Assembly (NCBI GenBank): GCA_947069175.1
Contig: CAMTDV010000002.1
Span: forward strand, 4,133,054-4,197,053
DNA length: 64,000 nt
From: Scalesia atractyloides
Lineage: Eukaryota; Streptophyta; Magnoliopsida; Asterales; Asteraceae
Reading direction: 5' to 3'
Positions within the stretch are counted from its first letter, which is position 1, and every line of letters begins with the position of its first letter. The translations under genes and the position numbers were made by a program. Positions 46,231 through 58,368 of the stretch are shown here, piece after piece. The notes below the pieces were generated by a model, which saw only the letters and a list, made by a program, of their open reading frames with translations, was not told the DNA's origin and searched no databases.

Positions 46231-47600
46231 TTTCCCTTTTAAATTGGAACAATTACTAATATTTTATATAGCTTAAGATATAATTTTTTTAATGGCATCT
46301 ACACCAACAATTCTAAATTAATCTCCTTCACTCTATTAAAATCAAACTATAATCCGCATATGTTGTTAACTCATCAAATTAACAAAACATAGGTTATAAT
46401 GGTTAAAACCAAAACATAGGCTATAGATTCAGTTTTAACCATGATCAAATAAAACATGTTTTAACAGTGAATGTTTTACTATTTGTGAGACTTGAACTCA
46501 AGTTTTATCATGTCAGTGGACCACTAAGTGGTGTGATCAAATATAACTATAAAATAAAACTATAATGTAATAATGAATAACCCACGTAGGAACTCTACTT
46601 CAACATGTGTTAATGTTTCTTCTCTTCCACATAATCAAATATTAGTTTTATCGATCACTAGTGTTATATATGTAGTTTTCGTATAAAATTTTTTGGGTAT
46701 ATGCGTTTTCAACTCCTCGGTTCTATAAATTTTTTTTAGTATATACGTTTTCGACCCTCTGTCGAAAACGTCAAACTTCGCCACTGCTCAAATAATAGGT
46801 GCCATTTTATAGGCTTATAAGAGCAATAGAAAAGGAAATATGCTAACAAACTGAACCCACTAACTAAACAAATCTAATGTTAGGGATAATGCAAAACATG
46901 GAACAAGGAATGGAGGTGAACGTGGGTACACATCATTATTGTTATGTGCTTAAATTTGCGAGAGGTCATAACCAAGCCCATGCAACCAATGGCATTCAAC
47001 CCACTTAAGTTCAAGCCCATGCAAGTTTGAATAGTCAAAACCCATGGCAATGTCTTTATCTTTAAGTGTCCTTTCTATTTGTTTGTTTAGTTGGAGTGTG
47101 CTAGAATAAAGTTAGAAGTAGAGTCTAAAGGGTGTGAGGGTAATGGTTGGAACATGATTCGCTACGTAGGAATATGAATGGAAGGTTACCCCCTCCTATT
47201 GATTGATGGTGGTTTGTGTGGATTAAACCACGATTACCACGACCCCTCCATTTGATGACTTTGAGACAAAAATATATTAAAATAATAAAAAAGATAGTGG
47301 TTTGGGTCATTACTACATCCTTAAGGTAGTGGCTTTTTATGATGGATTAGAGGTGGGTGACATGACACCTATATGGAGGATCATGATGGTTATGAGAGTC
47401 ACGACCACGCCCTTTAGCCTACTACCTTCCATGGTAAAAATAGGTTCTAGATTTGCTTCATTGTTTTGGCCGTATACAAGGAGAACCTACCCTTTGGTGA
47501 TTTTTATTAGTATGCGGAAAGTTTAATTAGTATCTATGTTTTCTCTAAAATTCTCTCAAGATCGTTTCTATTTTCTTAAGACCATTTGGTTACGATTCTT
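46231..47600. other. Intergenic DNA with small repeat traces
   Basis: No gene. A minus-strand tRNA-like trace lies at 46480-46545 (TTAGTGGTCCACTG, then GAGTTCAAGTCTC). 46676-46790 is a fragment of the MITE seen complete at 48190-48324 (shared TGGGTATATNCGTTTTC). The rest is anonymous. Confidence 0.4.
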
Positions 47601-47969
47601 CCTTGGTTCGTAACACATTAAAATGTCGATATGGTGTTTTGCCATTTACGTAATGGTTTCCCAATCGGGGCAAATATTAATCACGTTTAAAAACTAGAAG
47701 GTCGTCGTTGATATGTTTCAACCCCGTTTAGCTATTTGGAAAGCCAACTCTCTTTCATTTGGTGGTCGTATTATCTTGATCAAGTATGTTCTTGGTTGCC
47801 TTCCATTATACTTCCTCTCTTTGTTTTGAAACTCCCATTAATGTGATTGAAACTCTTGAATGTATCAGAAAAAGGTTTGATTGAGAAAGACTTGGGTTTA
47901 TTATATAATTAACTTAGCCACTTAGGGGAACTTATAAAAGGCCTCTTAGTGAACTGTATCGTACATTAT

Positions 47970-48170
47970 ACAATAATGCTTGCTCAAAATATTCTAGTCT
48001 TTCAGTGTTATAGTAGTCAAGATGGAGCCAATACCATGGTGTTAGAAGACGGCCCTAAGGGAGGATGGACTCCATCCGATGGAGCGATCGCTGCATGGCT
48101 TACAGGTGACTATATCGAATCAGTCGGACAACTAGTGGGTTTCCCTTCTCAATCCGAAGCTAATGATTGA
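47970..48170 (+). CDS. Unrecognised open frame inside the LINE fragment
   Basis: An open frame ends with GANTMVLEDGPKGGWTPSDG, AIAAWLTGDYIESVGQLVGF and PSQSEAND then a stop. The composition (Gly, Asp, Trp) is unlike its AT-rich surroundings and looks like real coding sequence. No family is recognised. The nominal ATG at 47949 gives an unconvincing start, so it may be a last exon or a captured fragment. Confidence 0.3.
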   Translation, partial: TIMLAQNILVFQCYSSQDGANTMVLEDGPKGGWTPSDGAIAAWLTGDYIESVGQLVGFPSQSEAND

Positions 48171-48189
48171 AACAAAATGTGCTCGCAAT

Positions 48190-48324
48190 TAGGGGCGCAA
48201 CATAGAGGGGGCGGGACCCCCGAACTTTTCGCCTTGTAGTGGAGAGTATGTAGTTTTGCGTATAGAAATTTTTGGGTATATACGTTTTCGACCCCCCGGT
48301 CCGAAATCTCAAGCTTCGCCGTTG
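48190..48324. mobile_element. 135-bp hAT-like MITE
   Basis: Flanked by CTCGCAAT (48182-48189) and CTCGCAGT (48325-48332), seven of eight identical. The ends TAGGGGCGCAAC and GCTTCGCCGTTG are partly inverted. The centre carries GTATATACGTTTTCGACCCC, also seen near 46740. Confidence 0.65.
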
Positions 48325-48560
48325 CTCGCAGTATAACTCCTTTGGTTGGAATAAGTGTTTAACCATAAATTTATATTTTTTTGTGGGACGGGGGGTTCGT
48401 AACAGGCCTCAAACACTAGCAAGCATTGTAAGGAGAGGTGTTGATATAACATCCACATTATGTTCATTTTGTGGTAATGTTAGTGCAGAAGTTGACATTA
48501 ACTTCTTTGGTGCAGTCTACCTTTGGTCAATGCTAAAGAAGTAAAAGAGTTGTTGAATAT

Positions 48561-49360
48561 TCCAGCTACGGTTTGATCGATGAAAGCTCACGAAAAGGTA
48601 GTAGAGGGGATCTTTCTAACAACGATTGTGCATCTAGTGATCAAGAAATGAAAGGTATCTCTTTCTTGTGGATTAAACATAGGATGCGTCTTAGATGATA
48701 GGAGTGGTCAATGTGGTGTCTTTCAAGCTCTAGCGTCTTGATGGTCCCGGTTTTTAATATATTGAAGTGTTCGTTGTTAATGTTTGAGTCTTCCTCGGTT
48801 GAAGTAAAAGTCCTTTATCTTATTCCTACCATCCAGACTATCAATACCGACAGAACATGTTAATTAATGGAGAGGTGGTCCGTTGGCATGATTTAAAACC
48901 ATTAATAATCACATGGGTAACAGAGTGTAAAAGAGCTCCAACATAAATTTAATAAATTATTTTATAAAACAAACGGAGTAAATGACGCGAACTGTTCTTG
49001 TGGTATGTTGAAAGTTCACCTTTCGTCTCTAACTTAAAGAAATTACTCAAGATCCCTATTGTTTACTTACTGAATGAGGTAACTCGAACTCGACTCAACT
49101 TGATTTCACCAATTTCATCCCTACATGGGAAATACATAAACTTTCGCAAACCTATTTATTATTATTAACCAACAAAAAACCTTAATTAGGCAAAATGTAG
49201 TGAGGTAATGTTGACTAACTCAAACATCTAAAATTCAAGAAAATAAACGCCCCATCAACTTCATGATCTCAATTCATCAAACATCAAACTTGGATCAAGT
49301 AGACTCAAATCCCACTAATTGGCTTTTGATAACTTAGACAACTCAAAACTTCTATAAATC
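48561..49360. other. Intergenic DNA
   Basis: No gene or repeat end recognised. Confidence 0.5.
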
Positions 49361-49374
49361 GCACCAACTTAATT

Positions 49375-49611
49375 TTTTTTCTTGAACGGCAAATTTGGAT
49401 CACTGGCAGACCACTGGAGCATCATCGTGCCACCAGCGGAAGCACCCGATCATATCCATCTCCACTAGACAATATTGCATATACACCAATTCAGAAGAAA
49501 ATTAAATAAATCTAGTAAAACCACCTTGTGGGCATCGAGCCCAGTACCTAATGGTCCCAAAACCTTATCCCACCCTCAAAATGCCACTTACCTATAGTGT
49601 CATGGGCAATT
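49375..49611 (-). mobile_element. tRNA-derived SINE with 14-bp target duplication
   Basis: GCACCAACTTAATT is found at 49361-49374 and again at 49612-49625. Read on the minus strand, the body has a B-box-like GGGCTCGATGCCC in its 5' half and ends GCCGTTCAAG then A8. The tail adjoins the left duplication as expected for reverse-transcribed DNA. There is no coding capacity. Confidence 0.82.
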
Positions 49612-49934
49612 GCACCAACTTAATTGAATAAAAATTTTATCGATATCTTTTTTATTTAAAAAAATCAAACTTGAGATGTTAGTTACATTATATGTACTCG
49701 CTTAATGGAATGGGTTTTGACTTCAATTTCATAGTGCTGCTTAGTTCCAACCGGACATGACCCATTTGTCATTGAAAACTTGAAAATTGATATCATGATA
49801 CACCACGCCGATTGTGATAAATCTTGTAAACAAAATCAATAATATGAAAATTTATGGGTCATTATATGGGATAATGATCAATTTCACATTTTTTTTCCAA
49901 TTATTCAGATGATTGCTAGGATTAACACTGAAAC

Positions 49935-50150
49935 ATGTTTAATAGTGAGACACTGGTGGGCAATGATAGGAGACCCAGGGAAATCTGGGTTCGATCCTTG
50001 AGCCAAACATGTTTTACCGGTAATTTCCCCATCGTGCCTATGGGCGGATGGGTTACCGGGTTTTCCCCGAAATTGATGATGGATTCGGGTTACTCTCAGA
50101 GTACTCCGTTTGATCCAATGGGTCGATTCTGTCGGTCGTTCAAAAAAAAT
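49935..50150 (+). mobile_element. Probable tRNA-derived SINE
   Basis: A perfect B box (GGTTCGATCC near 49990) lies in a GC-richer block that ends GTTCAAAAAAAATAATAAG. The end resembles that of the SINE at 49375-49611. No clear target duplication was found, and the start is approximate. Confidence 0.55.
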
Positions 50151-50998
50151 AATAAGTACAACTATGTGCAAGAAATAAGAATCATTTGGTGTTACAAACA
50201 TGATTTCTATTAAAGTTCTCACTCTTCCAATTTCCGGAGTTTGATTATGCTAATTGACACAAATGGCCCCACAAATTACTTTTTATTAGTCAGGTAATTT
50301 TAACTATTTTGACATGTAGGTCACTCGACAAAGGCATTTTTTTCTCATAGTTAACCTTACAAGATAAACTAAGATATTAATTCCATTTTCATATTAGTGA
50401 TTTTGTTTACAATTGGATTTTAGCATGTTACACAACCTTAGATTAGTCACAAAGGAAGGATAACTATGAACATAAACGGTAGGAAAGACAAACAATTCAG
50501 CAGAATTAGGAATCTTGTTTTTTTGTTAGGTATCAAACAAAGCAACGTGCAGCAGAATCTCTCTCTTTCTCACACACACGAAAAGCAATTAAAGAAGCCA
50601 CGAGAATTACGTGGTTCAGTTTAGGTGATCTACGTCCCCGGTCTCGACAAGGGTTTATCTTTTATTAAGTGAATAAAAAATACAATTACATCATGGTGTA
50701 TATAAGACTAGATTACGATAACTTAGTCAATAAGAAACAAAATATGGGCCTAAATATATTTTGATGAAACCTGTCCCTTTTCTTGTGTTCTCCTTGTCAA
50801 TCACCCAAGCCCAAAAAAGGCTTCACAAACCCAAATTTTTTTTACTCATTTGACCCGTTTTCATTTTAACTATGTTTAAACAAAGTTTGACCTGTTGCAG
50901 GCGATTCTATGGTGGTAACAAACAATTCAATCATTTCAATACACTCAGGTATCTTATTTTTGGTTTTGTTCTAAAACTAAAAGAGGTTTAAGCTTTTC
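50151..50998. other. Intergenic DNA
   Basis: No gene recognised. 50590-50690 has words (CGTGGTTCAGTTTAGGTGAT, CTACGTCCCCGGTC) common in plant repeats but no definable element. Confidence 0.4.
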
Positions 50999-51019
50999 TA
51001 TAAGAGGATGAGTGTTATG

Positions 51020-51230
51020 CACTAATCGACCTTTATCCCGATTGTTTAGTGTTATGTGTCTTATGTCAAAGGCTTGATGCAAAACTACTATCGAGCAGGG
51101 GGTCTCATTTAAAGCAACCTCTTTATTCCTACAGGGTAGAGGTAAGACTGTCTACGTCTTACCCTCCTCAGACCCTACCTTAGCTTTGCTATTGGTGGGA
51201 TATACTAAGTATGATGATGATGATGAGGAT
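51020..51230 (+). mobile_element. SINE with (ATG)n tail
   Basis: The 3' half (GTAGAGGTAAGACTGTCTAC, TCTTACCCTCCTCAGACCCT, then ATTGGTGGGATATACT and GATGATGATGATGA) has the layout of the TS-like SINE 3' ends known in asterids. ATAAGAGGATGAGTGTTATG (51000-51019) and ATAAGGGGATGAGTGTCATG (51231-51250) flank it, 18 of 20 identical. Confidence 0.8.
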
Positions 51231-51604
51231 ATAAGGGGATGAGTGTCATGAAATGTAAAGGAAGGAACACATACCTCCATCTGCAGACTTAGAGCATAAA
51301 CCCCGGGAAGCTGTTGCCAACAGTACCAGAAACAATCGTTTTGGGTCTGGAGACCATCCTACATTCAGTGATCAGAAAATTCCAACAAGAAATATGTATC
51401 TTTTTCCACCTGCAAATACATTTTGCTCATATACAAGAAATCACATGCCTTCAAGAGCCCCGAGGAGGAATAACTGAATAAGCATCAGTAGCAGTGGCAT
51501 CCAAGCGACTTAAAACTGATATAGAGCTGAAAATTTGACAAATTCCACTAAAGGTACCGCGTGTGACAACGACGTGGCATTTTAATCAATTTGACAAATA
51601 AATA

Positions 51605-52030
51605 AGTAATCTTGCACAAGAATGCCTCGAGTTAACAAAAGAACAAATTGCTACAGATCGATCAATTTAAAAGATATTATGTAACCTAGGATGGGCAAAT
51701 TAAGAGGATAATGCACAAACTTAGACTTGCATGAGGAAGCCTTGAGTTTACATATAACAAATTGCTATGATTGATTGACTTAAAAATATATTATGCAACC
51801 TAGGTAAGCTTATTAATTAAGAGGATAACGCACAAACTTAGACTTGCACGAGCATGCCTCGATTCACATATAACAAATTGCTATGATCGATTGACTTGAA
51901 AAGATCTTATGTAACCTAGGGTGAGCAAACTAAAAGAATAATGCACAAACTTAGGCTTGCACGAACATGCCTCGAGTTTACATATAACAAATTGCTATGA
52001 TCGATTGACTTAAAAACGATATTACATTCC
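51605..52030. repeat. Minisatellite, about 120-bp unit, 3.5 copies
   Basis: The unit contains ATAACAAATTGCTATGATCG, GATTGACTT, TATGTAACCTAGG, GCACAAACTTAGACTTGCA and GCATGCCTCGAG. Copies are about 80-90% alike by eye, with a short insertion in the second copy. No function suggested. Confidence 0.88.
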
Positions 52031-53612
52031 GATAATTCTTGTCAATTTTTTAATTAGTTGAGTTTAAGATCGAATTTCGAGTAATATGATATGCACGTAA
52101 CACATCTTTTAACAGCTATTTTTTATATCTAAATCTCATTTGTTGTAAACATTTAAACTTACATCCTATTTGTAAAAGACAAACACCATGTTGTCATACC
52201 ACTACGTCATGGGATAATAGTGCGTATTTTTCTTTTAATAAGAATTTTTACATTAAATACATTGCATCTGCAAATATTTAAAACCACATAATTTTGTGGA
52301 TGTTAAGTACCGTACCAATCGATAACAAAGTAATAGATAGTAACACGTATTTGACCGAGTACAAGATTGGATGTAGAACACGATGTTCTAATTATGCATG
52401 AAACTAATATTCTTGAAACTTGTCTGATTGCTACACAACAATAATGGCTGTTGGAGTTTTAATAATAATTCTCAATTGGACCACAAGAGTCTTTTTGTCA
52501 ACACATGATTTTACATATGAAAGACAATAATACCCTTTTAATAGTGATAACTGATAAGTGACTGACATATCACGTCATTTATCAATTCATAAAATATATA
52601 TAACTAGTATTTTGACGTGTTAGCGAAGTCAAAACTTAAGGTAACTTGAATATATGTTGTCGGTTATTTGAATCAACTTGTTTTCGAACAAAATTTATGT
52701 CAAAATATAAATAAATTGAACATAAAAATAAGCACGGAACGTATTATGTTTGACACTCATTACTGAAAAAAAATTATGTCAAAACGTAAACCAACTTAGA
52801 TTTATATCGAAACGTACATAAACACATGTAAGAAATTAATGTTTTTAAGTTAAATCATGGTACTGGGCGTTGCGGCGGCGAAACGTAAAGTTACTTGAAT
52901 TTGTACTTCTTAGTGAAAACGTAAAACATTTGACCCGACTAATTTCCGAACAAAATTTATATCAAAACATTGATCAACTTAAAAGTAGAAAACATATTAT
53001 ATTTAACCCACATACATAAAATAAGAAGTAAAACTCAAGAGAGTTAAAATGACAATTTATTATGTTTTTAAAAAAGACGAGGGATGTAAGTGCCATGCTT
53101 AAAATTGAGGGATTGAAATATAAAAAAAGCAAAAGGAAAAAAACCTTGAATTAGCTACAGTAGAAAAGGCTTGAGACAATTGTTATATATATAATTGTTT
53201 TGCTATTTTTAAAAGAACAAAAGAAAGCTCGATAAACCCTCAGTTAGTACTTATTGACTGCAAACAAAAGATGGTTGAATTAAACAACCTAATTATGTTT
53301 ATTAATTACCCTTAATTTAGCCTCTTTTTGTAGAAAATAGATTCATGCACCTAGAAACCAATTCCCTTTATACTACTGCCATAAAATCTTTTATTTATTA
53401 AGCTTGATTTTTTTATATAAAGTGTATTGTTATATTATCTATTTTTTAACAACAAACTAACATTGCCGTCTACACCTTACATGCACCTCATAAAATTTGA
53501 ACCATTCATGTAAAGAGGAGATAACTTACCACTATACTATAAAATACAAAAGTTAACTTTAATGGTATCACAACGATACAAAATGTAATGAAAACGTAAA
53601 GAAGATTCAATC
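52031..53612. other. AT-rich intergenic DNA
   Basis: No gene. The last 60 bases (53550-53612) are homologous to 57990-58055, see the CACTA entry. Confidence 0.5.
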
Positions 53613-54089
53613 TAACACTACAAGAAACCACCCGTTTTAGCGGCGACACCATTACGGCGACAGGCCAAGTGTCGCCGCTATTGGTCGATCCGTGTCCTGT
53701 TCCCTCAGACCAACCCCAGCCGTTGATCATTTTCTAGATCTGACGGTTGGGGATTCAACAGGCAATAGCGGCGACAAATATTAGACCATTAGTGGCGACG
53801 CCGTCTCCGCTAAAGGTCCCTAAACCACAATAAACCCTAGCCACACAAATGTTATCCAGGTTCAACCAGTAGCGGCGACGGTAGTACCAATAGCGGCGAC
53901 TAGGTGTCGCCGGTAATGGTCTTGACGTACAGACCCAATATCAGCGCATTTCTTCCCTCCTTCTTCATTTTTCCCTCGACAAAACGCCTGAGCTCCGTCG
54001 GAGACACCCATCTTTTGCCCAAATCGGTTAGTTTTACTCTATTTATGTTAAATTTCTACATTTGTTATATACATGTTATAGGCTTTAAT

Positions 54090-54431
54090 TTTTGCTTGTT
54101 TTTGTGTATTTTTGTGTTTGTGGAATATAACTCAGATCACCACCACTCTTCTCCGGTCACCACCATCATTTCTCCGGCACCACCTCTTCTCCGCGGTCTT
54201 CGTATCCTTGAAACTTTAAAAAACGTTAGTTTTATATGTATTTTTTTAAGTTTAGAAATTGTATAATTTTTTGTTTAGGTACGTAAATGTGTTTAATTAG
54301 GCAAACAGTCTTGCTAGCTGAATCTTGTAAAGAGTAAATGAAGTAGTTCTGAATATTGTACTGTTAATTTTATTTTGTGAATTATAATTAGTTTAATTTA
54401 ATGATGAATAAACGTATACAAACAAAAAGAC

Positions 54432-54475
<44 letters not shown>

Positions 54476-55105
54476 CATTTTACAATTTGAAACACTCATT
54501 TGAATATAGTACTAGTGATAATAAAATAGCCCATTATATTATCAGAATCAAGAAGATCCTGAAGATCACATTAGTTGGTATAACCGAAACTTTATGTTTG
54601 AAATTATTTAGACATAGTAATCTTCTGATTGGAGGATATAATAACGAAGTCCTTTGACCTTTGATTTCTTTACTTAGTTTTAGTATCTCTGGGAGTAATT
54701 ACTCCCCCGGCGCATTAAAGAATAATATATATGATATTATGTAACATATGTAGTATTCATATGTTTTAAGCTTAAAGTTACGTGTGTGACATCTAATTTT
54801 TCTTGTTTAAAGGTTCTTGATTTACATAAATTAGCAAATGATCTCTTCTAATTTTAATCAACTTAATTATAAATCATCAATAAATTTTGATTTCAATATC
54901 TCGTTTTTGTGTATTTTTGTGTTTGTGGAATATAACTCAGATCATCACCACTCTTCTCCGGTCACCACCATCATTTCTCCGGCACCACCTCTTCTCCGCG
55001 GTCTTCGTATCCTTGAAACTTTAAAAAAAGGTTAGTTTTATATGTATTTTTTTAAGTTTAGAAATGGTATAATTTTTTTTGTTTAGGTACGTAAATGTGT
55101 ATGTA
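54090..55105 (+). repeat. Direct repeat inside the CACTA element
   Basis: About 200 bp at 54095-54295 recur at 54900-55100 almost unchanged: GTGTATTTTTGTGTTTGTGG, CACCACTCTTCTCCGGTCAC, CTTCGTATCCTTGAAACTTT. The copies differ at only a few sites, so the duplication is recent. Between them is an (AT)n run at 54434-54471. Confidence 0.9.
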
Positions 55106-55816
55106 AGGATGAATGTTTGTATGTAAAATGTATAATGTAGGTGTGTTTGGTAAAAAATGTATATAAGGAAATCTATGTATTTGTTGATGTAGGTGTATGT
55201 AAGGATGAATGTTTGTATGTAAAATGTATAGTTTAGTTAAAATGTGCATATGAAAATCTATGTATTTGTTGATGTAGGTGTATGTAAGTATGTATGTGTG
55301 TATGTAAGTCTATGAATGAATGTATCAAGTTGTATGTTAGTATGTAGGTGTATGTAAATGATGAACAATTGTGCATCTAAATGTTTGCAATTGGTGAAAA
55401 ATGTTTATGCTAGTATGTCTGTTTATATAAAGTATGCAAATGTGTATGTATGTATAAATCTTGTGCTTTTGTTCAAAATGTTTGTTATAAGTATGTATAT
55501 GTGTTGGTAGTATAAATTATGTTTAATTTTCATGATTTCTATGTTTATGGTTATGTTTGAAAAAAATATGTTAACTTGATAATTTCTATGTTTATGTTTA
55601 GGTTTGAGAAAAAAAATATTTAACTTGATAATTTGAATGTTTATGTGTAGGTTTGAAAAAAAAAAGTTTAACTTTGATAAACACTTGTTGAAATATTTAT
55701 CTGAATATGAGTTACACTTGTTGTACTTATCATTAATTTCTATTAGATACACATGCTGTTATATTTGCAACTTTTTAGGAATCATGATTTCGGTACTATT
55801 GATATTTGCTTATTTG

Positions 55817-57365
55817 ATGGCCGATCTGGCCCCATGGGGACATGGGGGAGACGGCGCCGGTGATCCACCGCCTCCAAATCATTTTTTAGAGGCACGCACG
55901 AGCTTGATGGTAAGTCTTTTAATTATTTATGTTTTAATTATTTTTTTAGTTGTTATGTTTCATATATTATAAATGTTGTTACTAATTATTTATGTTTTAA
56001 TTGCAGCTGATCCCCCGAAGAGGGTTAGGGGAAAGCCAAAAACCAAAAACTCCGTCGTATGGTTAAGGCGGGTGGGGGGGGGGGGGTATCCTTAACATTT
56101 GAAAGGGATGTCACATTTACCCCCGTTGGCGAAGGAAGAGATATGTTTTCAAGAGAGGCCGGTTCATTTATGTGGCGGTCCATCCCGTTCGATAAAGTTG
56201 GATGGGATAATGTGGCACAACCGTACAAGGAAGCGCTCATGAACCACTTGAGGGTAAATAAGTTATATGCATATAATTTGCCGTCATTTAAAGGCCGTTT
56301 GCAGCCGTTTCACGGGTCGTTAGACTTAATTTATAATAATATTTTACCTTTTTTATTGAATTTGTAGGAAATGTTTAACTTTGACGAAGTTGAACAGGAT
56401 CTACAAACAAAAAACTTAAAGGGTGGAATCAAGAGTTTGCTTATGAAAAGGTACTCTGACCGCAAACACGACGCAAAAAAATTATTTGAGCTACACGGAG
56501 GTACTGGGATGTTGAACAAGCAAGGGCATACCATCCCGTTGATATGCCCTATGATAACTGGTTGAAAGCCGTTGACAGATTTTTAAACGAAAAATATATT
56601 AAACGATGCGAGGCCAACAAGGGTGTCCGCGCGAAACAACAGTTCCCATTCCGCGGGGGGACGGCGTCATACGGTAGCACAGCCTACAAAAATGTAATGT
56701 TTTATATATGTGTTTGTGTAAGCTTTTATTTATTTAATATCTAATCTAAGTTTAATGTACAACAGGGTATAGATTGGGTACCTACGTACGCAAAAACCCA
56801 CTAGGATAAGGAGGGGCATTGGGTTGACCTAGTTGCCGAACAGAACTTCGTAAGTATTTCTTTTAAGTATATTTTCTATAACAAATATATATATATATAT
56901 ATATATAAAATATATTTAATCATCTTCGTAATCTACAGTGGAACTTACAACAGGCCATAAACGAGTGGCACGGTGACGGTCCTCCACTTGCCCTATTTCA
57001 GGAAGCCTTGGGAGAGCGGAGAGGATGGTACCGGGGGATGGGGCATAAACCTTCAAATACGTCCCCGAACTTGTCGGCTTCCCAACCTGAGACTCAAGAA
57101 CCATTTTCTGAGGTAAACTACACAATTTATAAAATGATAAACGAACGCGTGTTTCCTTGTTAAATATATGTTGGTAGCGTCCGCTAATATGCTAAGATAC
57201 GTTTTGATATTTATTATTGTAGGGATTTTTGACAACTTGTTCCAAAGCCCAGCTTTCCTGAATCGACTTGATAGCTACTTAAGTTCAAAAGGAAAAGAAC
57301 CGGCAGACGACGACGATTGTTATAACCCTTATTTCGATAACGAAGAAGAGGATGATGAAGATTAG
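55817..57365 (+). pseudogene. CACTA-encoded plant transposase-like protein, several exons, broken
   Basis: A first exon reads MADLAPWGHGGDGAGDPPPP to a GT donor at 55910. Later exons read VSLTFERDVTFTPVGEGRDM, EAGSFMWRSIPFDKVGWDNV; then EMFNFDEVEQ and KSLLMKRYSDRKHDAKKLFE; then YDNWLKAVDRFLNEKYIKRC; then EWHGDGPPLALFQEALGERR; and an acidic tail. The order matches the Ptta/En/Spm transposase-type protein family (DNA binding or accessory role). Frames differ between blocks: a run of 13 G at 56073-56086 and frame breaks in the last two exons prevent one clean reading. With introns unsure, it is called a pseudogene, but a spliced product cannot be fully excluded. Confidence 0.72.
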
Positions 57366-57830
57366 GATGATTTCGAAGTATGGGTAGTTATTTTTAACGT
57401 TTTTACGCATGTAGGATGATAATGTAGGACGTAACTGTTGTTTGAAACCGTATTACGTTATGTATATGGTTTTGGTGTTTAATATATTTGAATGTAGCTG
57501 TATTCAAGTTGCATTTTGAAACAGGTTGCGTTTTTTTCGACCCGAAACAGGTTCGGTAGTTGTATATAGCTGTTGTATTAAAAAAAAAATTGACTTTTAG
57601 CAGCGACACATGTCGCCGCTATTGATTGTCCGCCAAAACCACTAAAGACAAAATAGGGCAATAGCGGCGACGGAAACCTTTAGCGGCGACACAAAGAGCA
57701 ATAGTGTCCCAGCAATAGCGGCGACGCTTTAGCGGCCACGTGTCGCCGCTAAAGGTCAATAGCGGCGACAAAAGAGACTAATAGCGGCGACAAAGGTCGC
57801 TACTAAAAATAGCGATTTCTTGTAGTGTAA

Positions 57831-58185
57831 CGATGTCAATGTTCCAAAATAAACAAAAACTTGACGATAAAACAAAAATTATTTATATATGTGAGACAAG
57901 AATCAAAAGACTCAAGCAAATGACAATATTGGAATCGATAAAGTCGATGACACTCTATCACCAATACCGTATCATATGATCGCATACAATTCAATAGTTA
58001 AATTTAATGGTATCACAACAAAACAAATACAATAAATACATAAAGAAAATTAAATCTAACGACGTCAATGTTCTAAAATAAACAAAAACTTTTGATAAAA
58101 ACAAAAACTATTCAAATATGTGAGACAAGACTCAAAAGAATCAAGTAAATGATAATATTGGACTCGATACAAGTCTATATAAACC
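57831..58185. repeat. Tandem host repeat, one copy split by the CACTA element
   Basis: 57985-58180 (GGTATCACAACAAAACAAAT, then AAATCTAACGACGTCAATGT) is homologous to 53550-53612 joined to 57828-57970. The second copy has TCTAACGACGTC with a single TAA where the first has the insertion. It is thus an empty-site paralogue beside the insertion. Confidence 0.85.
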
Positions 58186-58368
58186 AGAAAATGTTGGGTC
58201 ATGGGTGTGATGAATATATGATTGAACATCAAAGGGTTTGAATTTAGTCAATTTTAAATTCCTATACAAAAGCTTTTTATTTTGGGTCATGGGGTGTGAT
58301 GAATATATGAATTAGTGTTTCCTATACTTTTCAATAGAACCAATATTTTTATAACTGGATCGGTTATT

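Larger units (their letters stand above)
47605..48560 (+). pseudogene. L1-type LINE fragments (RT thumb side and zf-RVT)
   Basis: At 47605-47880 the plus strand, with frameshifts, reads LKCRYGVLPF, then QPRLAIWKANSLSFGGRIIL and KYVLGCLPLYFLSLF, the conserved segment after the RT core of plant L1 elements. At 48390-48540 it reads IVRRGVDITSTLCSFCGNVS, the zf-RVT region near the end of ORF2. The stretch between is not L1-like and holds a MITE. The copy is a dead fragment; no target duplication was found. Confidence 0.8.
53616..57827 (+). mobile_element. CACTA (En/Spm) transposon (4212 bp)
   Basis: The ends CACTACAAGAAA and TTTCTTGTAGTG are perfect inverted repeats. TAA flanks both sides (53613-53615, 57828-57830), the 3-bp duplication of the superfamily. 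Subterminal regions of about 270 bp at each side are full of AGCGGCGAC/GTCGCCGCT words. It codes for one recognisable protein (55817-57365). The TNPD-type catalytic transposase is not seen, so it is likely non-autonomous. An internal tandem duplication spans 54090-54300 and 54895-55100. Confidence 0.95.

Noticed and set aside
53904..54266. 120-codon frame in the CACTA 5' region
   Set aside because: It spans the duplicated block but shows no family likeness, and its start lies in the subterminal repeat array.
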